Assembly (NCBI GenBank): GCA_029204225.1
Contig: CM055102.1
Location: 45,691,676-45,755,675, forward strand
From: Diphasiastrum complanatum
Taxonomy: Eukaryota > Streptophyta > Lycopodiopsida > Lycopodiales > Lycopodiaceae
Direction: 5' to 3'
Length of the DNA: 64,000 nt
Shown: positions 51,388 to 63,936 of the stretch, one piece after another
Layout of the letters: each line of letters begins with the position of its first letter
Numbering within the stretch: position 1 is the stretch's first letter
The notes under the pieces: model-generated
Database searches by the model: none
The model's input: the letters and a program-made list of their open reading frames with translations, nothing else
What the model was told of the DNA's origin: nothing
Made by a program: the position numbers and the translations under genes

Positions 51388-52970
51388 AATATTGGGGTTA
51401 CAGATTCAGGTGAATTGCGATATTCATAGATTACTTTCTCCTCTGGAGTCTCACATGAGCAAGGCCTTCTCATCTCAAACTATACGACTTTTGGGCTCTA
51501 TAACATCTGTTTTATGAAATCATCTACCCCCTAACAACCTATAGATCTATCATACATCTCCAATAGAGAATGAGCGTTAAGAACACAATAAGAGAGTGCA
51601 GTGGACGAAACCATCCCAACCATTCCTAGACCGACCGATCTAGCCCCGAGCACTGGGGAGTATGGCAAATCTCTATGATAGTAAGCACTTACCAATCCGA
51701 CAACATAATAGCTGCAGACTCTCAATGATCCTAATGGACACAAGATAGGGTATATATAGAGAGTAGCACCCACCCTGCCTGTCTATGCACTGAGTCCACA
51801 TGTAAGCGTGTTATCAACTCATGCCTAACTCCCATGCATGTCCACTGCATGTAGGCACCCCTAACTCACAATAGCAAAGACCCATGCATAGACACAGTGC
51901 AGGTACATCCTATCCCATACTAGGATGCAACACACATGCCTATACTACATGCAGGCATAGCCTAAGGTCGTACTTAGCTATTATCCAAATTAGGCCTGGA
52001 ACCTACGTCTAAGCCAGCCTCCCAATGGTACAAACTCCCATTAGGGCCGTAACAGAGGATTTGCAACTTTTTTTTTTTGTGTACAGGTGGTAGTTTACAA
52101 GGAGGTGGATTAAGCCCAAGATAGAGGCTGAGAAAGATAGGAAGAAGGGCACAAAGGCTATACTTGCAGCAAGTACAGTTGTGTACTTTTCTTTTACTTT
52201 CTCCCTTTCTTAAAAATCTTATAAAGCCAAAGTTTGGTTTAAAATTGCCTTAGAAATATAACTTACAAAGTTTATAAGGTTTGTAAGCTATATTTCATAG
52301 CTTAGAAAGCAAATTTTTAAACATAAGTTAAGAAACTTTATAATTTATGAATAAAAACTTAGGAATCAAACTTTGCAAGTATTAAAAACTTGGTTGCAAA
52401 AATTTATATCATACTTTTAAGAGATGTACTTTTGAAGTACAAGGGTCAAATCTTTGTTTAATAATAAACAAAGTTTACAAAGTTTGAAGTCGCTATCACA
52501 TCAGTCAAGAAAATAATTGATTGTCTTTTCAAGAAAAGGTTTGAAAGCCCTCAATAGAGAACTGTTGCTACAGGCTCAGGCTGTGGCTCCTGTCCGCATC
52601 AGAAAAAAAATTTCTGTCAGGGTGTTTGTACGGCCATGCGCGTAGGCGCGTAGGTGCTCAGCAAAAAAAAAAAAAATTCAAATTTTTTTTGCATAAGGAA
52701 AAAAAAACCCAGAAGCAAAATTTTTTTGACTTCAAAGTCCCAAAATAAGGCCAGAAAACCAAATCGGCTTTTGAAGTTTTAAAAAAACTGCAAAAAATTT
52801 AAAAAATCGATAACTTTCTTAGCAAAGGTGGTTCGTTTTCAATCAAATGACCTCGGATTGAGACGAACCAAAAAGCAAAGTTTTCACTTCCATTCAACAA
52901 AATCAACTAAGCTTTCAAAAACATCAACTAAAAGCTCAAACCAATGAATGCACCTTATTCACAAGGATTG
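51388..52970 (-). other. Chromovirus 5' leader
   Basis: About 1.6 kb between gag and the PBS with no coding frame. It contains long A/T runs (for example near 52660-52700) and a GCTACAGGCTCAGGCTGTGGC inverted-repeat-like patch near 52568. It would hold the packaging signal. Confidence 0.6.
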
Positions 52971-52985
52971 GTGGCTTTGATACCA
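52971..52985 (-). other. iMet-type PBS of the chromovirus
   Basis: Minus-strand TGGTATCAAAGCCAC, one G-to-A change from TGGTATCAGAGCCAC, lies two bases after the LTR end. Confidence 0.85.
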
Positions 52986-52987
52986 AC

Positions 52988-53528
52988 TGTTAGAATTCCC
53001 ATCATTGTGCCAGTCATTGCTAAAGCACAAACATGTGACGAACACTACATTACCACCCATCCATAGAGGTCAACCATAGAGGGTATTGCCACCTCACCCC
53101 CATGCACTGGAGCTACAGACCACCATCAAGCAAGCTCAGATCTCATGTAAGCCATGGTGTCCCATACCACCATGCCTTACCCTCGACCCTCGCCTACCTA
53201 CATCCTGAGGCCTAGATACTCGTCCTAACCTGACCACCAGTGGAAGAGCTCTTCATTCTCCATGAGAGAATGAATGCCAAGCTTATGGAGATCCACCTCT
53301 ATATACATAGTCCAGGCGGGGCATCTCCATCCATAGGAGTCACGCATGACCAACGACATGCGGTAGTTGTTGCACACTGACGCGGGTCCATAACAACGAG
53401 TCATCGAGCACCAATAAGACATTGACACGTGGCATCCACAAGACCTATAGCTCTAGATCAGCGTTCTGTCCCATAACTGAGACCGTCACCTCAAGTTTCC
53501 TGTTGCGTGCCCTTATGGGTACGTAACA
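52988..53528 (-). repeat. 5' LTR of the chromovirus
   Basis: 541 bp, paired with 47443-47963. The adjacent PBS shows that this copy is the 5' LTR in minus orientation. Substitutions against its partner are scattered, so the insertion is not recent. Confidence 0.93.
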
Positions 53529-54896
53529 GAAGTTCAAGAGACTTCTTCCATAACCTATGACTCTTTGAATGCCTTTCTTTTGGGAGTTGGGAACTCAATG
53601 GACACCTTGGAAGTGCGCCCTCCTACTAGGTCCCATTGCCCAAGTTGTGCTTGTATACTTTGGTTTAAGACTAATAGAGTGATATGATTCAAGGTGGAGG
53701 CCCAAGGTTTAGAAAAATAGCCAAAACACCCATGGTAATGACTTTCTAACACCTCACTAGGTTCCATACCTTCGACCAAGGCATAGACACCCACCTGTCC
53801 TTATCCAAGGACACCGGTACCTTTATCTAAAGGCACATATCCTTAATCCTAAGGGTACCCCTTATCCAAGGGTAACTTGATTCCATACCTCCGACCAAGG
53901 TATAGTCACTTGCCTGTCCTTATCCAAAGGCACCTACCCTTAACATGATGGAAGCCTCTCTAATGAAGCTTTTAAGAGTTCTTGTAACCTCTGATTGGAT
54001 GCATATTGGGCTGGAGATGGGATTTTTGAAGATATCTCGTTGGAAAAGTGCGCCCCCTACCTGAATTTGGATCATTTACTACTCACACATGTGAAGCCTA
54101 GGTGGAAGGGTGACATGTGAAGCCTAGGTGGAAGGGTGACATGGTCTAGTAGACCTAATCTCCCTCTGTACTGTGCTTTACGATGACCAATTTGGTGTCT
54201 TGTAGAGAAAGTTATGGCTATCGGAAGTTTGCCAATTTTTAACTAAAATTTGAAAATTTTCCATAATGTTATGGTGCATGTATGCATGTAACTTAGTATA
54301 GTACTTTTCTGTTGGCAGAAATGTATGGATAGACCTGTTTGCATGCTTGGATGCATGTTGCATGGATGTTCAGTAAATTGATCAGAGAAAATTTCATGCA
54401 TGAAGCTGTTTTTGGCAATTCTAGTTCAAAAAGCTGATTTTCCAGTTACTAGGCAATTTACGTAAAAATTTGATTTTTTAAGAAATCACTGCATGTCATG
54501 TCTGATGCATGCCGAATGTTTTTGCAATCCTTTCGGAATGTGATGGTAATTGTGAAACTACCAAGTTGATGCTTTAGATCGATTTTCACAGTTTAGGTCC
54601 ATATCGAACAGAATTTGAAAATCCCAGTTTTTTCAAAGTTTTGGAAGAGCTATGAATGTTTTGGGTTTGTTCAAATTCATTGATTATTGGTCGAACTAAA
54701 ATTGCTTGAAAAGTGAGTGAACTTACTGAGTTGAAATCTGTCAGGTTGGTAAGGTCACAGTACCTTTCACTTTTAGTTGAAGATTTTGAAATCTATCAAC
54801 TAATGGGAGCATTACAAAATTGTTTTTCCATTGGACATCGTAGTGGCATAAGACTTGTTTTGTTTATCATGAATTTTAAGACTTGTTTTCATCGCC
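53529..54896. other. Continuation of copy H flank, no gene
   Basis: Non-coding sequence after the chromovirus. The first part is probably the rest of the interrupted gypsy copy H LTR. A region near 53780-53950 is made of repeated TATCCAAGG/AAGGCACC words. No frame shows a family signature until Copia C begins. Confidence 0.45.
54087..54138. repeat. Two-copy 26-bp tandem repeat
   Basis: ACATGTGAAGCCTAGGTGGA plus GGGTG-ending unit occurs twice head to tail without a mismatch, indicating a recent duplication. Confidence 0.9.
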
Positions 54897-56722
54897 TAGC
54901 AGATCCCGAAAGAGACAAGGAAGAAATTTGACTTCCAAGGTCTCAAGACAATCTTCATAGAATATACTTCATCTAAAAACATTTACAAGATGTACGACCT
55001 TGATACCCAGCAAATCTTATTCAGTCGGGATACAGTCTTTATCGAGGATCAGTTCATCGACTTCAAAGGGAAAGGCATTGTTCCAAGTGAACCTTCAATG
55101 CCTTCCATTGACACGACTATTCGAGCCACTGGCTCAAGCATGTCTATAATTGATCAACTACCCGACAGCGAGTCAGACGAAGATGTTGCTGCTTCTCAAC
55201 AACGACAAATCCAAGGATTGAATCATCAGCCGACACTTCCTCCAAGAAGATCAAGCTGAGTGCGCATATAGCCCACAAGGTATACTCCTGAGTCTGCCTG
55301 TCTTTTAATGTAGGAACCGACATCAGTCGATGAGGCACTTAGCTAACCAAACTCCGATCTCTGGAGAGAAAGCAATGGTCAGAGAGTATTCCTCTCTGAT
55401 CAAGAACCAGACATGGTCACTAGCTTGAAGCTCCTACTGGCTGCAATCTCATCGATTGAAAATGGGTCTTCAAGATCAAATACAATGCCAATGGAGCGAT
55501 CGATAGAAGGAAGGCAAGACTAGTAGCACAAGGATTCGTTCAGATCCCTAACATTGACTACAATGAGACTTTCAGTCCAGTAGTCAAGCACTCATCAATT
55601 CGAGCCCTCCTATCGTATGTTGCAGTGGCCGACCTGTAAGTACATCAACTCGATGTACAAACAACTTATTTGAATGGAGTCATTGAAGAAGACATCTACA
55701 TGCTACAAACCTGAAGAATACATTCATGAAGGTATGAATCACCATGTCTGCAAACTCCACAAGGCACTTTATAGCTTGAAGCAATCAGCCAAAGCTTGGT
55801 TCTAGAGGATCAACACATTCCTCATCGGACAAGGTTTTCAACCAAGTACGACTGACAATAACATCTACTTCAAGGATGCTAATAACAGATGTTGTCTTCT
55901 GAGTTCGACATGACCGATCTAGGTGAAGGTCACTTTTGTCTAGGCATTCAAATCCATAGAGACAAAGCGAGACGACTGATATTTATTACTCAGGAAAGGT
56001 ATTCTCACAATGTTCTTATTATATATAATCTGATTAACTCTAAATTAGCTCACTCACCAATGGAACCAGGCCTGCACTTGTCGAAGGACCAATGTCCTCA
56101 GACTAAGTAGGAAGAAGAGATGATGAGAGAGTATCTCTATCAATTGATACTTGGATCTCTCATGTATGCAATGGTCTGCACAAGACCTGACATTGCTTTT
56201 GCGGTTAGCTCACTTGGCCAATTTATGGCCAATCCTGGCATTATCCATTGGAAGGCTCTTATAAGAGTCATGAGATACATTCGCGCTACAATGGACCAGT
56301 GCATCTGCTGTGGAGAAGTCAACAATGACAATCTTCATCGGCTCAATGGATTTTCCGATGCAAGCTGGGGAGGAGATGTAGATAATCGTAAATCCACATC
56401 TGGATTTACATTTTTCTTCAACGGTGGTCCTATATCATGGAACAGTCGTAAGCAAACCTCTATTGCTCTTTCATCTATAGAAACAAAGTATATTGCTGCT
56501 TCTCAATCTATTAAAGAGGCATTTTGGTTGAGAAATTTACTGGCAGACATTAGTTTGAACCAATACAACCTAACAATCATATTTGTGATAATCAGAGTGC
56601 AATTGCCCTTATCGGCCAACCCTAGATTCCACTCAAGGAGTAATCACATCAAGATCCATTATCATTATGTCAGGGGCAAGATTCTTGACAAAGAGATGAG
56701 CTTAACGTACTGTCGAACGTAG
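54897..56722 (+). pseudogene. Copia C integrase tail, RT and RNase H
   Basis: The linker frame (54990-55259) carries YDLDTQQILFSRDTVFIEDQ. RT follows in broken frames with [20 protein letters not shown] and VHQLDVQTTYLNG (near 55490-55680). At about 55880 a deletion removes the catalytic YVDD segment, and the sequence jumps to LSSEFDMTDLGEGHFCLGIQ. The 56120-56722 frame holds ILGSLMYAMVCTRPDIAFAV and an RNase H with FSDASWGGDVDNRKSTSG, ALSSIETKYIAAS and the terminal HIKIHYHYVR motif. RNase H is the best-preserved part. Confidence 0.9.
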
Positions 56723-56822
56723 GATATGGTTGCAGATCTGTTTACCAAGGCATTGAGCATTGCTGCACACAACAAATTTTGTGCACTTCTTAGTTTGAAG
56801 ATCGAAGCATTCACGGATCCAA

Positions 56823-56839
56823 ATAAGGGGGGGGGTGGG
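56823..56839 (+). other. Polypurine tract of Copia C
   Basis: AATAAGGGGGGGGGTGGGG directly precedes the LTR. It corresponds in position to the AAGGCGGGTG tract of Copia B. Confidence 0.75.
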
Positions 56840-57534
56840 GTCTTGGATTTATCTCCTATACTCTCCTAAATCCCATGTTAATCTAGTTCCATTCATTGCT
56901 ACATATTTACTTGCATTGTCGCGCAACTCAACTACTAAAGACGAGTAAGTGAAGATGGTCGACATATCAGAGCTGGACGAACTATCGGGTAGACCCAACC
57001 TGGACGACGTATCGGAGAAGCCTGACTTATCGACCTCCTCACGCTCATCCTCTATACTGCGTAACCGACTTGACAATGACAGCAGCCACGATCTTTTCCC
57101 TGATGGCGCAATGACTCCACTCCATCTCTTGTACACTCATCTGCATAAATGTAAATAGCATATAGATTTTTAATTAGTATGTGATTGATCAATGATCAAG
57201 AACATGGATTATTGAATCCGATGAGACAAACATGGTAGATGCTTTCATGCATTGATTCTCCTCTTTAGACGGATGGTCAGTAATAAGCTCATAGCCTTTT
57301 ACAGTTTGTAGTTAGCTTTGTGAGCACGCAGTTTTGCCCGCTATTGTATTGTGCTCACCTGCATCACTGACTTGTATTCGTTACAGTCAATCTGAATAAA
57401 GTGCTGTCTAGTTCTGCGTTCAGATTCTGTCAGTATTTGCAATGCTTTTCGCTCTCTGTCTGACCTCTTGATTGCTTTGTCAAATTGTTTGCTATTGCTT
57501 ATGCTATCATCGCGCATCTAGCTCTAAACTTAAC
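56840..57534 (+). repeat. 3' LTR of Copia C
   Basis: Starts TCTTGGATTT, where Copia B has TGTTAGATTT, so the terminal TG is mutated. It shares the TAGTTCCATTCAT, TTAGCTTTGTGAGCA and ATGCTTTTCGCTCTCTGTC blocks with the B LTR. The end is estimated. Confidence 0.65.
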
Positions 57535-58846
<1,312 letters not shown>

Positions 58847-60029
58847 TTGAAAGTGAAACTGACAGAGTTTTATTAGGAAGAGGAGAAGATGAAGAGATCT
58901 CGATACAATGGAAATGGCTCCCTCTTATAGATTTGAGAGGTGAGTTCTCCTTCACTCGATTGGCTATTGAAGTTCCATCATAATCACGATCTTGACCAAT
59001 AATTGTGCTCCATGGCTACTTATTAGCCTAAGGCCCAAAGTTGGGACTCACACACATAGGAGTCTAAGTGGTCGTCTATTCGTTCTCAAAATCGGGCAAC
59101 AATAGCTCGATTAGATTGGTTCAAACAATTTTTTTCTTTGCAACATGGCAATTCAATTCATCTTGGAGACTCTAGTTGCTCAGCTGCCACTTTCCTTCAC
59201 AATGGTTTGCTTGGAGCCATAGTGATATACTGCTGATACAGATGGAGTCTTACGTAGGGTGAAGATTGAGTCAGCGTTGCCATACCAATCTAGTCCACAC
59301 TCCCTGCGCCTCCACCTGCTCACCCATCTTTCGTGATACCTGAGATTTATACACCTGCCAAGTCAATTTGACAGTACATTCTTTCTTACATCGAGCAGAT
59401 CAAACACGAATCACACCTCTCTACGAAAGGAAATGGGACAGCTTCAAGGATCAATCAATCTATGTCGCTCTGAGCAGGAAACCCATGTTAACCGGATTAC
59501 TTCTTTGGAGGCGTAATCAAGGAGAACCTACCAAGATTCAAGAATTGAAGAGAAGATAGGGCAGCATAAGGCTGAGACGGAAAACGTGGGCTTCTCTTTT
59601 CAAGGAAGATGTTAAGGTACACCCTCCTTCAACCGAGTCATTTCAGCCACCAGAAAGACACAAATTGAGGGTCAACAATATGATAAATTGATATACAGAG
59701 AGACTATAAGCAACTTCTTGTTTCACAGAAAAACTGTCATTTGTTAAAATCATCTTAAGCTATTGTGCATGAGAAAAACAAAAACAAGATTAATGACTTA
59801 TAGATGGTCGATGCTTCTTTCAAGCATGACAATAGAAATTTTCCCTACCATCAATAATAATGAGCGTGCAATGCACTAGAAAATTTTTGCCATGCAGGAC
59901 TGCAACTTTGAAGGCATGGCTGACCAATTCATCATTTGGTGCTTAGAACAAGCAACCAAGTATAATGATTGCTTTGTATAGTCATATTGTACAAACTGTT
60001 AGAAAAAAATGACTATGCTAAAAGTTAAT
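58847..60029. other. Intergenic, nothing recognised
   Basis: No LTR, TIR or coding frame with a family signature. The 59368-59559 frame has no recognisable motif. Confidence 0.5.
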
Positions 60030-60210
60030 GAATCATATGTCATTGGTCTTTGGAAGTCCAACTACAAAATCCATAGATATGCTTTCCCATTTCCTTATCT
60101 GGGATATCTAACGGATGCAACAAACCACCAGCTTATGTCGTTCAGCCTTTGCTAGTTGACAGAGTTTGCATTTAACAACATATGACTCGGACATGTGGCT
60201 TGAGCTTTGG
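60030..60210 (-). pseudogene. Gypsy integrase scrap
   Basis: On the minus strand one frame reads YVVKCKLCQLAKAERHKL followed, after a TAG, by KWESISMDFVVGLPKT. These are the CC half of the zinc module and the first catalytic Asp of a gypsy integrase. No other part of the element is seen. Confidence 0.8.
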
Positions 60211-60284
60211 CCAATAAAATTCCCTCCTTACACCAAGTCCAGAGCCCTGAAAGGCAAAAGAACCATCACCATCATTTTAATAAT

Positions 60285-60467
60285 GATTCATCTCGACTTA
60301 TCGATGATATCCTATATATTCTAGCCCTGACCAAGAACCTGCTATATATTAGTAGAATTGTTGATCAAGGCCATACCATTATCTTCAATACAAAACAATG
60401 CCTCATCCAAGATAGCAACTTGAATGTTCTGGTCAAAGGAAATAGAGATGGTCATCCCATATATTAA
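60285..60467 (+). pseudogene. Copia protease C-terminus/GAG-pre-integrase scrap
   Basis: The frame contains IDDILYILALTKNLLYISRI and GHTIIFNTKQCLI. This matches the plant Copia region just after the protease (usual form LYVP.LTKNLLSV). It is isolated, with no neighbouring gag or integrase. Confidence 0.8.
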
Positions 60468-61799
60468 TGATTATGCTCTCTCATAAGAAGAAAAATTTGT
60501 GTTTACACCTATTGTTGTGCTCCATCTTGTTGAGGTCTAGTATGTGAGTGTGTAGGTTACATATTAGATACAATGAAATGGTTGTTTTTTATGTATAATG
60601 TTGCAATATCATAACATTTGTAAATGTTCATAAATATTTTATTGTTTGACTTACTATCGCAATTTCTTTTAAGTTAATGCAAGTTCTTCAAGAGCATATC
60701 TCTATAAGAGTTGTTATTCAGTGCCAAGAAGCACTAGCCCAGCCATATGTTTGAACATTGTGAAACTTAATTCTTTGTATGTAGCCCTTCCAATGAAGGG
60801 ATGATGACCCTCTAGCACAACTTAAAAGAATTTTTTGGGTTCAGGTTGATCTGTCATTGAGCAGCATACGTTTTCATTGTGTATGATCGTTGAGCATCCA
60901 CAATTTAGGATTTGCCCTAATCATGAGTATTAGGCTTAGAGATTTACGTTTTTACAAGCGTTTGTGCCTCGAGAAAAGCATTGATGACCCTTGTCCCTGA
61001 TACAGGCGATTATGACAGCCATGGGAGGAAGGAATGGCAACGATGATGATTTGAATCTTAGCAATGCGTTCTGCTACCAGATCAACGATCAGTTTGCAGG
61101 ACAATAGCGACCAGTTTGCAGCTTGGTTTGCATGCATCTTTCTTCAAAAAATTTACTACATAGTAGTGAGCAGTTTTGCAGTCATGAAGGTGCAAGGATC
61201 TTTTCTCAAAATAACACTATTCTATAGCATCATGACTGACAGTTGATACAGAATCATGACTGATTCCAAGGATTACAAAATTTGCTTCTATAAATTAGCA
61301 GATAGATCAGAGACAGCAGGGCATATTGGGCCCAAATTTCAGGCAATGACTATGAGCTTCTAATGAAGCATGTCAAAAGCTTATAGAATCCGTGTTTTCA
61401 GCAGCGTTCCCAGGCAACAAATTGTTTGAAGTATGAGCAACAATCCAGAATATTCATCATTTTTCTACATCTGAGGCTAGAAGTTGAAGTGTCTATTAGC
61501 GCTTAGAAGGTTGTTGTTCTAAGAAACAATCATTCCTGAGACAACAATCAAGATGCAATAGATAGCAACGATTGTTTGCTACCGGATAACTCACTACGAC
61601 CTTGCATGCATAATTGTAGTTTGCTCAACGAGATAAAAACAACTTCCTATCTTTGCATGCATGTGGAGACAGGCTTTTCGCACAATTGACGAAATGTATA
61701 TTCGCTTTATTAACTACACCGGGCACCAAGAATTGGACACCTCTCTCTTCACAGAGCGTATACAAAAACTCAAGTACCATCTTATGATAGTTTTTTTGT
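60468..61799. other. Intergenic, nothing recognised
   Basis: AT-rich sequence with repeated words (CAGTTTGCAG, AGCAACGATTG-like) near 61080-61600. A 5' part of the LINE-type element could be hidden here, but no endonuclease motif is visible. Confidence 0.45.
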
Positions 61800-63190
61800 G
61801 TAGTCCTCGCCTCTTAGTTGGTGGGTCTTCAGGAATGGTTTTTGAACATCTTCGTGATTGTTTTTCTCCAGATGATTCTGCTAGTGGCTTTGATCTTCTC
61901 TTCAAGGTGTGCTCTTTTCATTGCATCTGGGCAAATCTCGCCTTTAGTTGCTCATATTTTAGGTGTCGCTCGTCTTTTGAAATTAGATAAAGCTTCTGGA
62001 GGTGTGCGTCCAATTGTAGTGGGTGAATGTTTATACAGGTTGGTGAAAAGGGCATTGTGTTTCCAGTTTCGAGATTCGTTTCATACTCATCTTTTTCCGT
62101 TTCAATTGGGTGGCTACTCCTGGCGGTTGTGAGACAATCATTCATGCTTTAGGTGCTATTTTGGATATTCATCATGACTGGGTAGTTTTACAAGTTGATG
62201 TTGCTAATGCTTTCAACTCAGTTTCTCGGGCGGCTATTTTTCAAGAACTTCATGGTGCTCATGATCCATTTGCCATGCTCATTCCTTATGTGCGAAGCTT
62301 CTATTCTAAAAGTTATCCTTTATACTTTAGTCATGCTTCTCATACTGGTGGTGTTACCGTCATTTCTTCCGTTGAAGGAACTCGACAGGGGGATCCTTAG
62401 GTGGTCTTGTCTTTGCTTTGGCACATTATCGCGCATTGCGTGCTACAGTTTCAGTTTTTTCCTCCCGTTTATTCCCCTCTATTGCAGATGATACTCATAT
62501 TGTGGGGCCTGCTAGTGAAGTCGTCCCTGCTTTTTTGCATTTCTCAGCTCAACTTTATTCTATTGGGCTTACAGTAAACAGGTCTAAGTGCGTTGCTTGG
62601 TGCCCAAAAGGCCTTCCAATAGATTTCTCCTTACCTGAAGGTTTCAATACTCCTCAGCTTGGGATTAAGGCATTGGGTGTTCCCATTGGTTCTTCTAGAA
62701 ATGTCATTTCATTTATGCGAGAAGCTCTGGATGGTTTTGCTTGTCATTTTGATTTTGCCAAAGCTTGGAAATTCTCAAGTTGCATTTAGAATTCTTACTC
62801 AGTGCTTTGCTCAACGTCTAGCTATCTTCTACGTTGCGTTTCTCCTTTGTCTGACATATTATCCTTACTTCGGAATTTTGATGATACTTTACTGGGCATA
62901 TTTGGTCGCCTTTTGGGGCTAGGACCTTTGACACTTGTTAAGGTCAGTTTTCTTTAGCGGCAAATTTCTCTTCCTGCCAGCTCCTCTGGTGGTGTTGGCC
63001 TAGTATCTCCTGCTTGCATCGCACCAGCTGCTTTTCTCGGAAGTTGGGCTCTTGTTGCCTCTGCACTAGTTTCCTGGTTTTAGTAGGGTAACTAGCCTCT
63101 TCTTCTTGATATAGTAGCTCATGTGGAGACTGACAATTTTGCTTTCCACCACGCTTCGCACTGCTCTCCATCATTTTTAATAAAAGCACA
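61800..63190 (+). pseudogene. Non-LTR (LINE-type) reverse transcriptase remnant
   Basis: Motifs occur in the order of a non-LTR RT but in shifting frames: GGSSGMVFEHLRDCFSPDDS (about 61820), ASGGVRPIVVGECLYRLVKR (about 61995), and TPGGCETIIHALGAILDIHH then WVVLQVDVANAFNSVSRAAI (about 62115-62240). Then come EGTRQGDP (62370-62400), SIADDTHIVGP (catalytic Asp pair, about 62475) and GIKALGVPIGS. The tail GGVGLVSPACIAPAAFLGSW is near 63000. Frameshifts at about 62107, 62400 and 62765 disable it. I see no apurinic endonuclease domain or poly-A tail. Confidence 0.87.
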
Positions 63191-63787
63191 GATGTTATTA
63201 TTATTCTACTTAAGGAGTGCACCTAGGGGCACCTGCCGCAGTGCTGGCCCCACTCCATCCAATGGTGATGAATGGAGCAAAAGAAGAAATTTTTTTTTTT
63301 TCCTCTTGGATAGTGTGGGACTTATGCAACAGATGCAAGTGCATCTGCGATGCACTACTTAATGAGAGCCTGTCCACAACTTGGGTGTGGTTGTGGAGAA
63401 AGCATATCTTTTGGAAGTCTATATACTTTTTGTCTCCTTAACATAAATCCCACCTTTCAACGCAGGGCAACATCCCTTGAGACGGGCACTTTCCCGTCCT
63501 TTTGAAATTCTTGATAGAAGGGCACCAAAGACCTTTGACTGCAAGGCATCGCTACTTGGTAGCAGCTACCAGACATAGTCAATTCAAAAATCTCCACCGT
63601 TAGATCTGACAGAAAGCCGTTCGATCTCTCCACGTGCTAGATACCGATTCGGCGATAGAGCACAGCCGTCCATTCCTCCACCTGGCAGAAATCTAAAAGC
63701 GCGGAGTAAAATTAGCTAGTGACACCAAGCCCCATCGAGAGAGCACATATAACGAAGCTATATGTTTGGTCGCTGTCCGAGGATCAA

Positions 63788-63789
<2 letters not shown>
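63191..63789 (+). promoter_or_regulatory. Putative promoter region of the LRR-type gene
   Basis: Upstream of the start at 63858, a G-box CACGTG lies at 63631-63636 and W-box cores at 63535-63540 (TTGACT) and 63577-63582 (AGTCAA, reverse). Weak TATA-like words (CATATAAC at about 63746, CTATATG at about 63758) sit roughly 100 bp before the ATG. W-boxes bind WRKY factors of defence responses. Short motifs occur by chance, so regulation is only suggested. Confidence 0.4.
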
Positions 63790-63824
<35 letters not shown>

Positions 63825-63838
63825 CGAGAGAGAGAGGA
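63790..63838. repeat. GA-rich microsatellite in the 5' UTR
   Basis: (GA)n with a short GCGAGCGCGA interruption lies 20-70 bp before the start codon. GA-rich leaders can bind plant GAGA-binding (BBR/BPC) proteins. Any effect here is inference. Confidence 0.85.
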
Positions 63839-63857
63839 GAGAGGCAGAGCATAGGTG

Positions 63858-63936
63858 ATGGCGTTTGGATGGAGCTTGTGCGTAGCAGTTCTGTTTCTGT
63901 CGCTGGAAATCGTGCTCATTCACGCCAATTCTGAAG
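63858..63936 (+). CDS. First exon of an LRR protein or SERK-type receptor (partial)
   Basis: The ATG at 63858 starts MAFGWSLCVAVLFLSLEIVL followed by IHANSE. This is a classic signal peptide: short polar start, hydrophobic core, small residues before cleavage around ANS. The exon ends at 63936 in phase 1, just before GTATTT. In SERK receptors and in the short LRR-only proteins related to them, exon 1 encodes the signal peptide and ends in the Gly codon of the (A)NxEG/DAL sequence. NSEG is especially common in the LRR-only group. The remainder, with LRRs and possibly a kinase, lies beyond the window. Some other secreted protein is possible. Confidence 0.55.

Larger units (their letters stand above)
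47443..53528 (-). mobile_element. Chromovirus (Ty3/gypsy with chromodomain), 6.1 kb, decayed
   Basis: Direct LTRs (47443-47963 and 52988-53528) begin TGTTAGAAT and end ACGTAACA. On the minus strand they flank a PBS, a 1.6-kb leader, gag with a CCHC knuckle, protease, RT, integrase and a C-terminal chromodomain, then a PPT. Flanks GAAGG (47438-47442) and GAAGT (53529-53533) agree at four of five bases, as for a 5-bp target-site duplication. An internal deletion fuses RT to the integrase core, and many frames are broken. Chromodomain elements usually target heterochromatin. Confidence 0.9.
54897..57534 (+). mobile_element. 5'-truncated Ty1/copia element (copy C)
   Basis: Starts within the integrase C-terminus and runs through RT and RNase H to a G-rich PPT (56823-56839) and a 3' LTR. 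It is homologous to Copia B at 3983-5769, including the LTR, but lies in the opposite orientation. The 5' LTR, gag, protease and most of integrase are missing. Confidence 0.87.
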
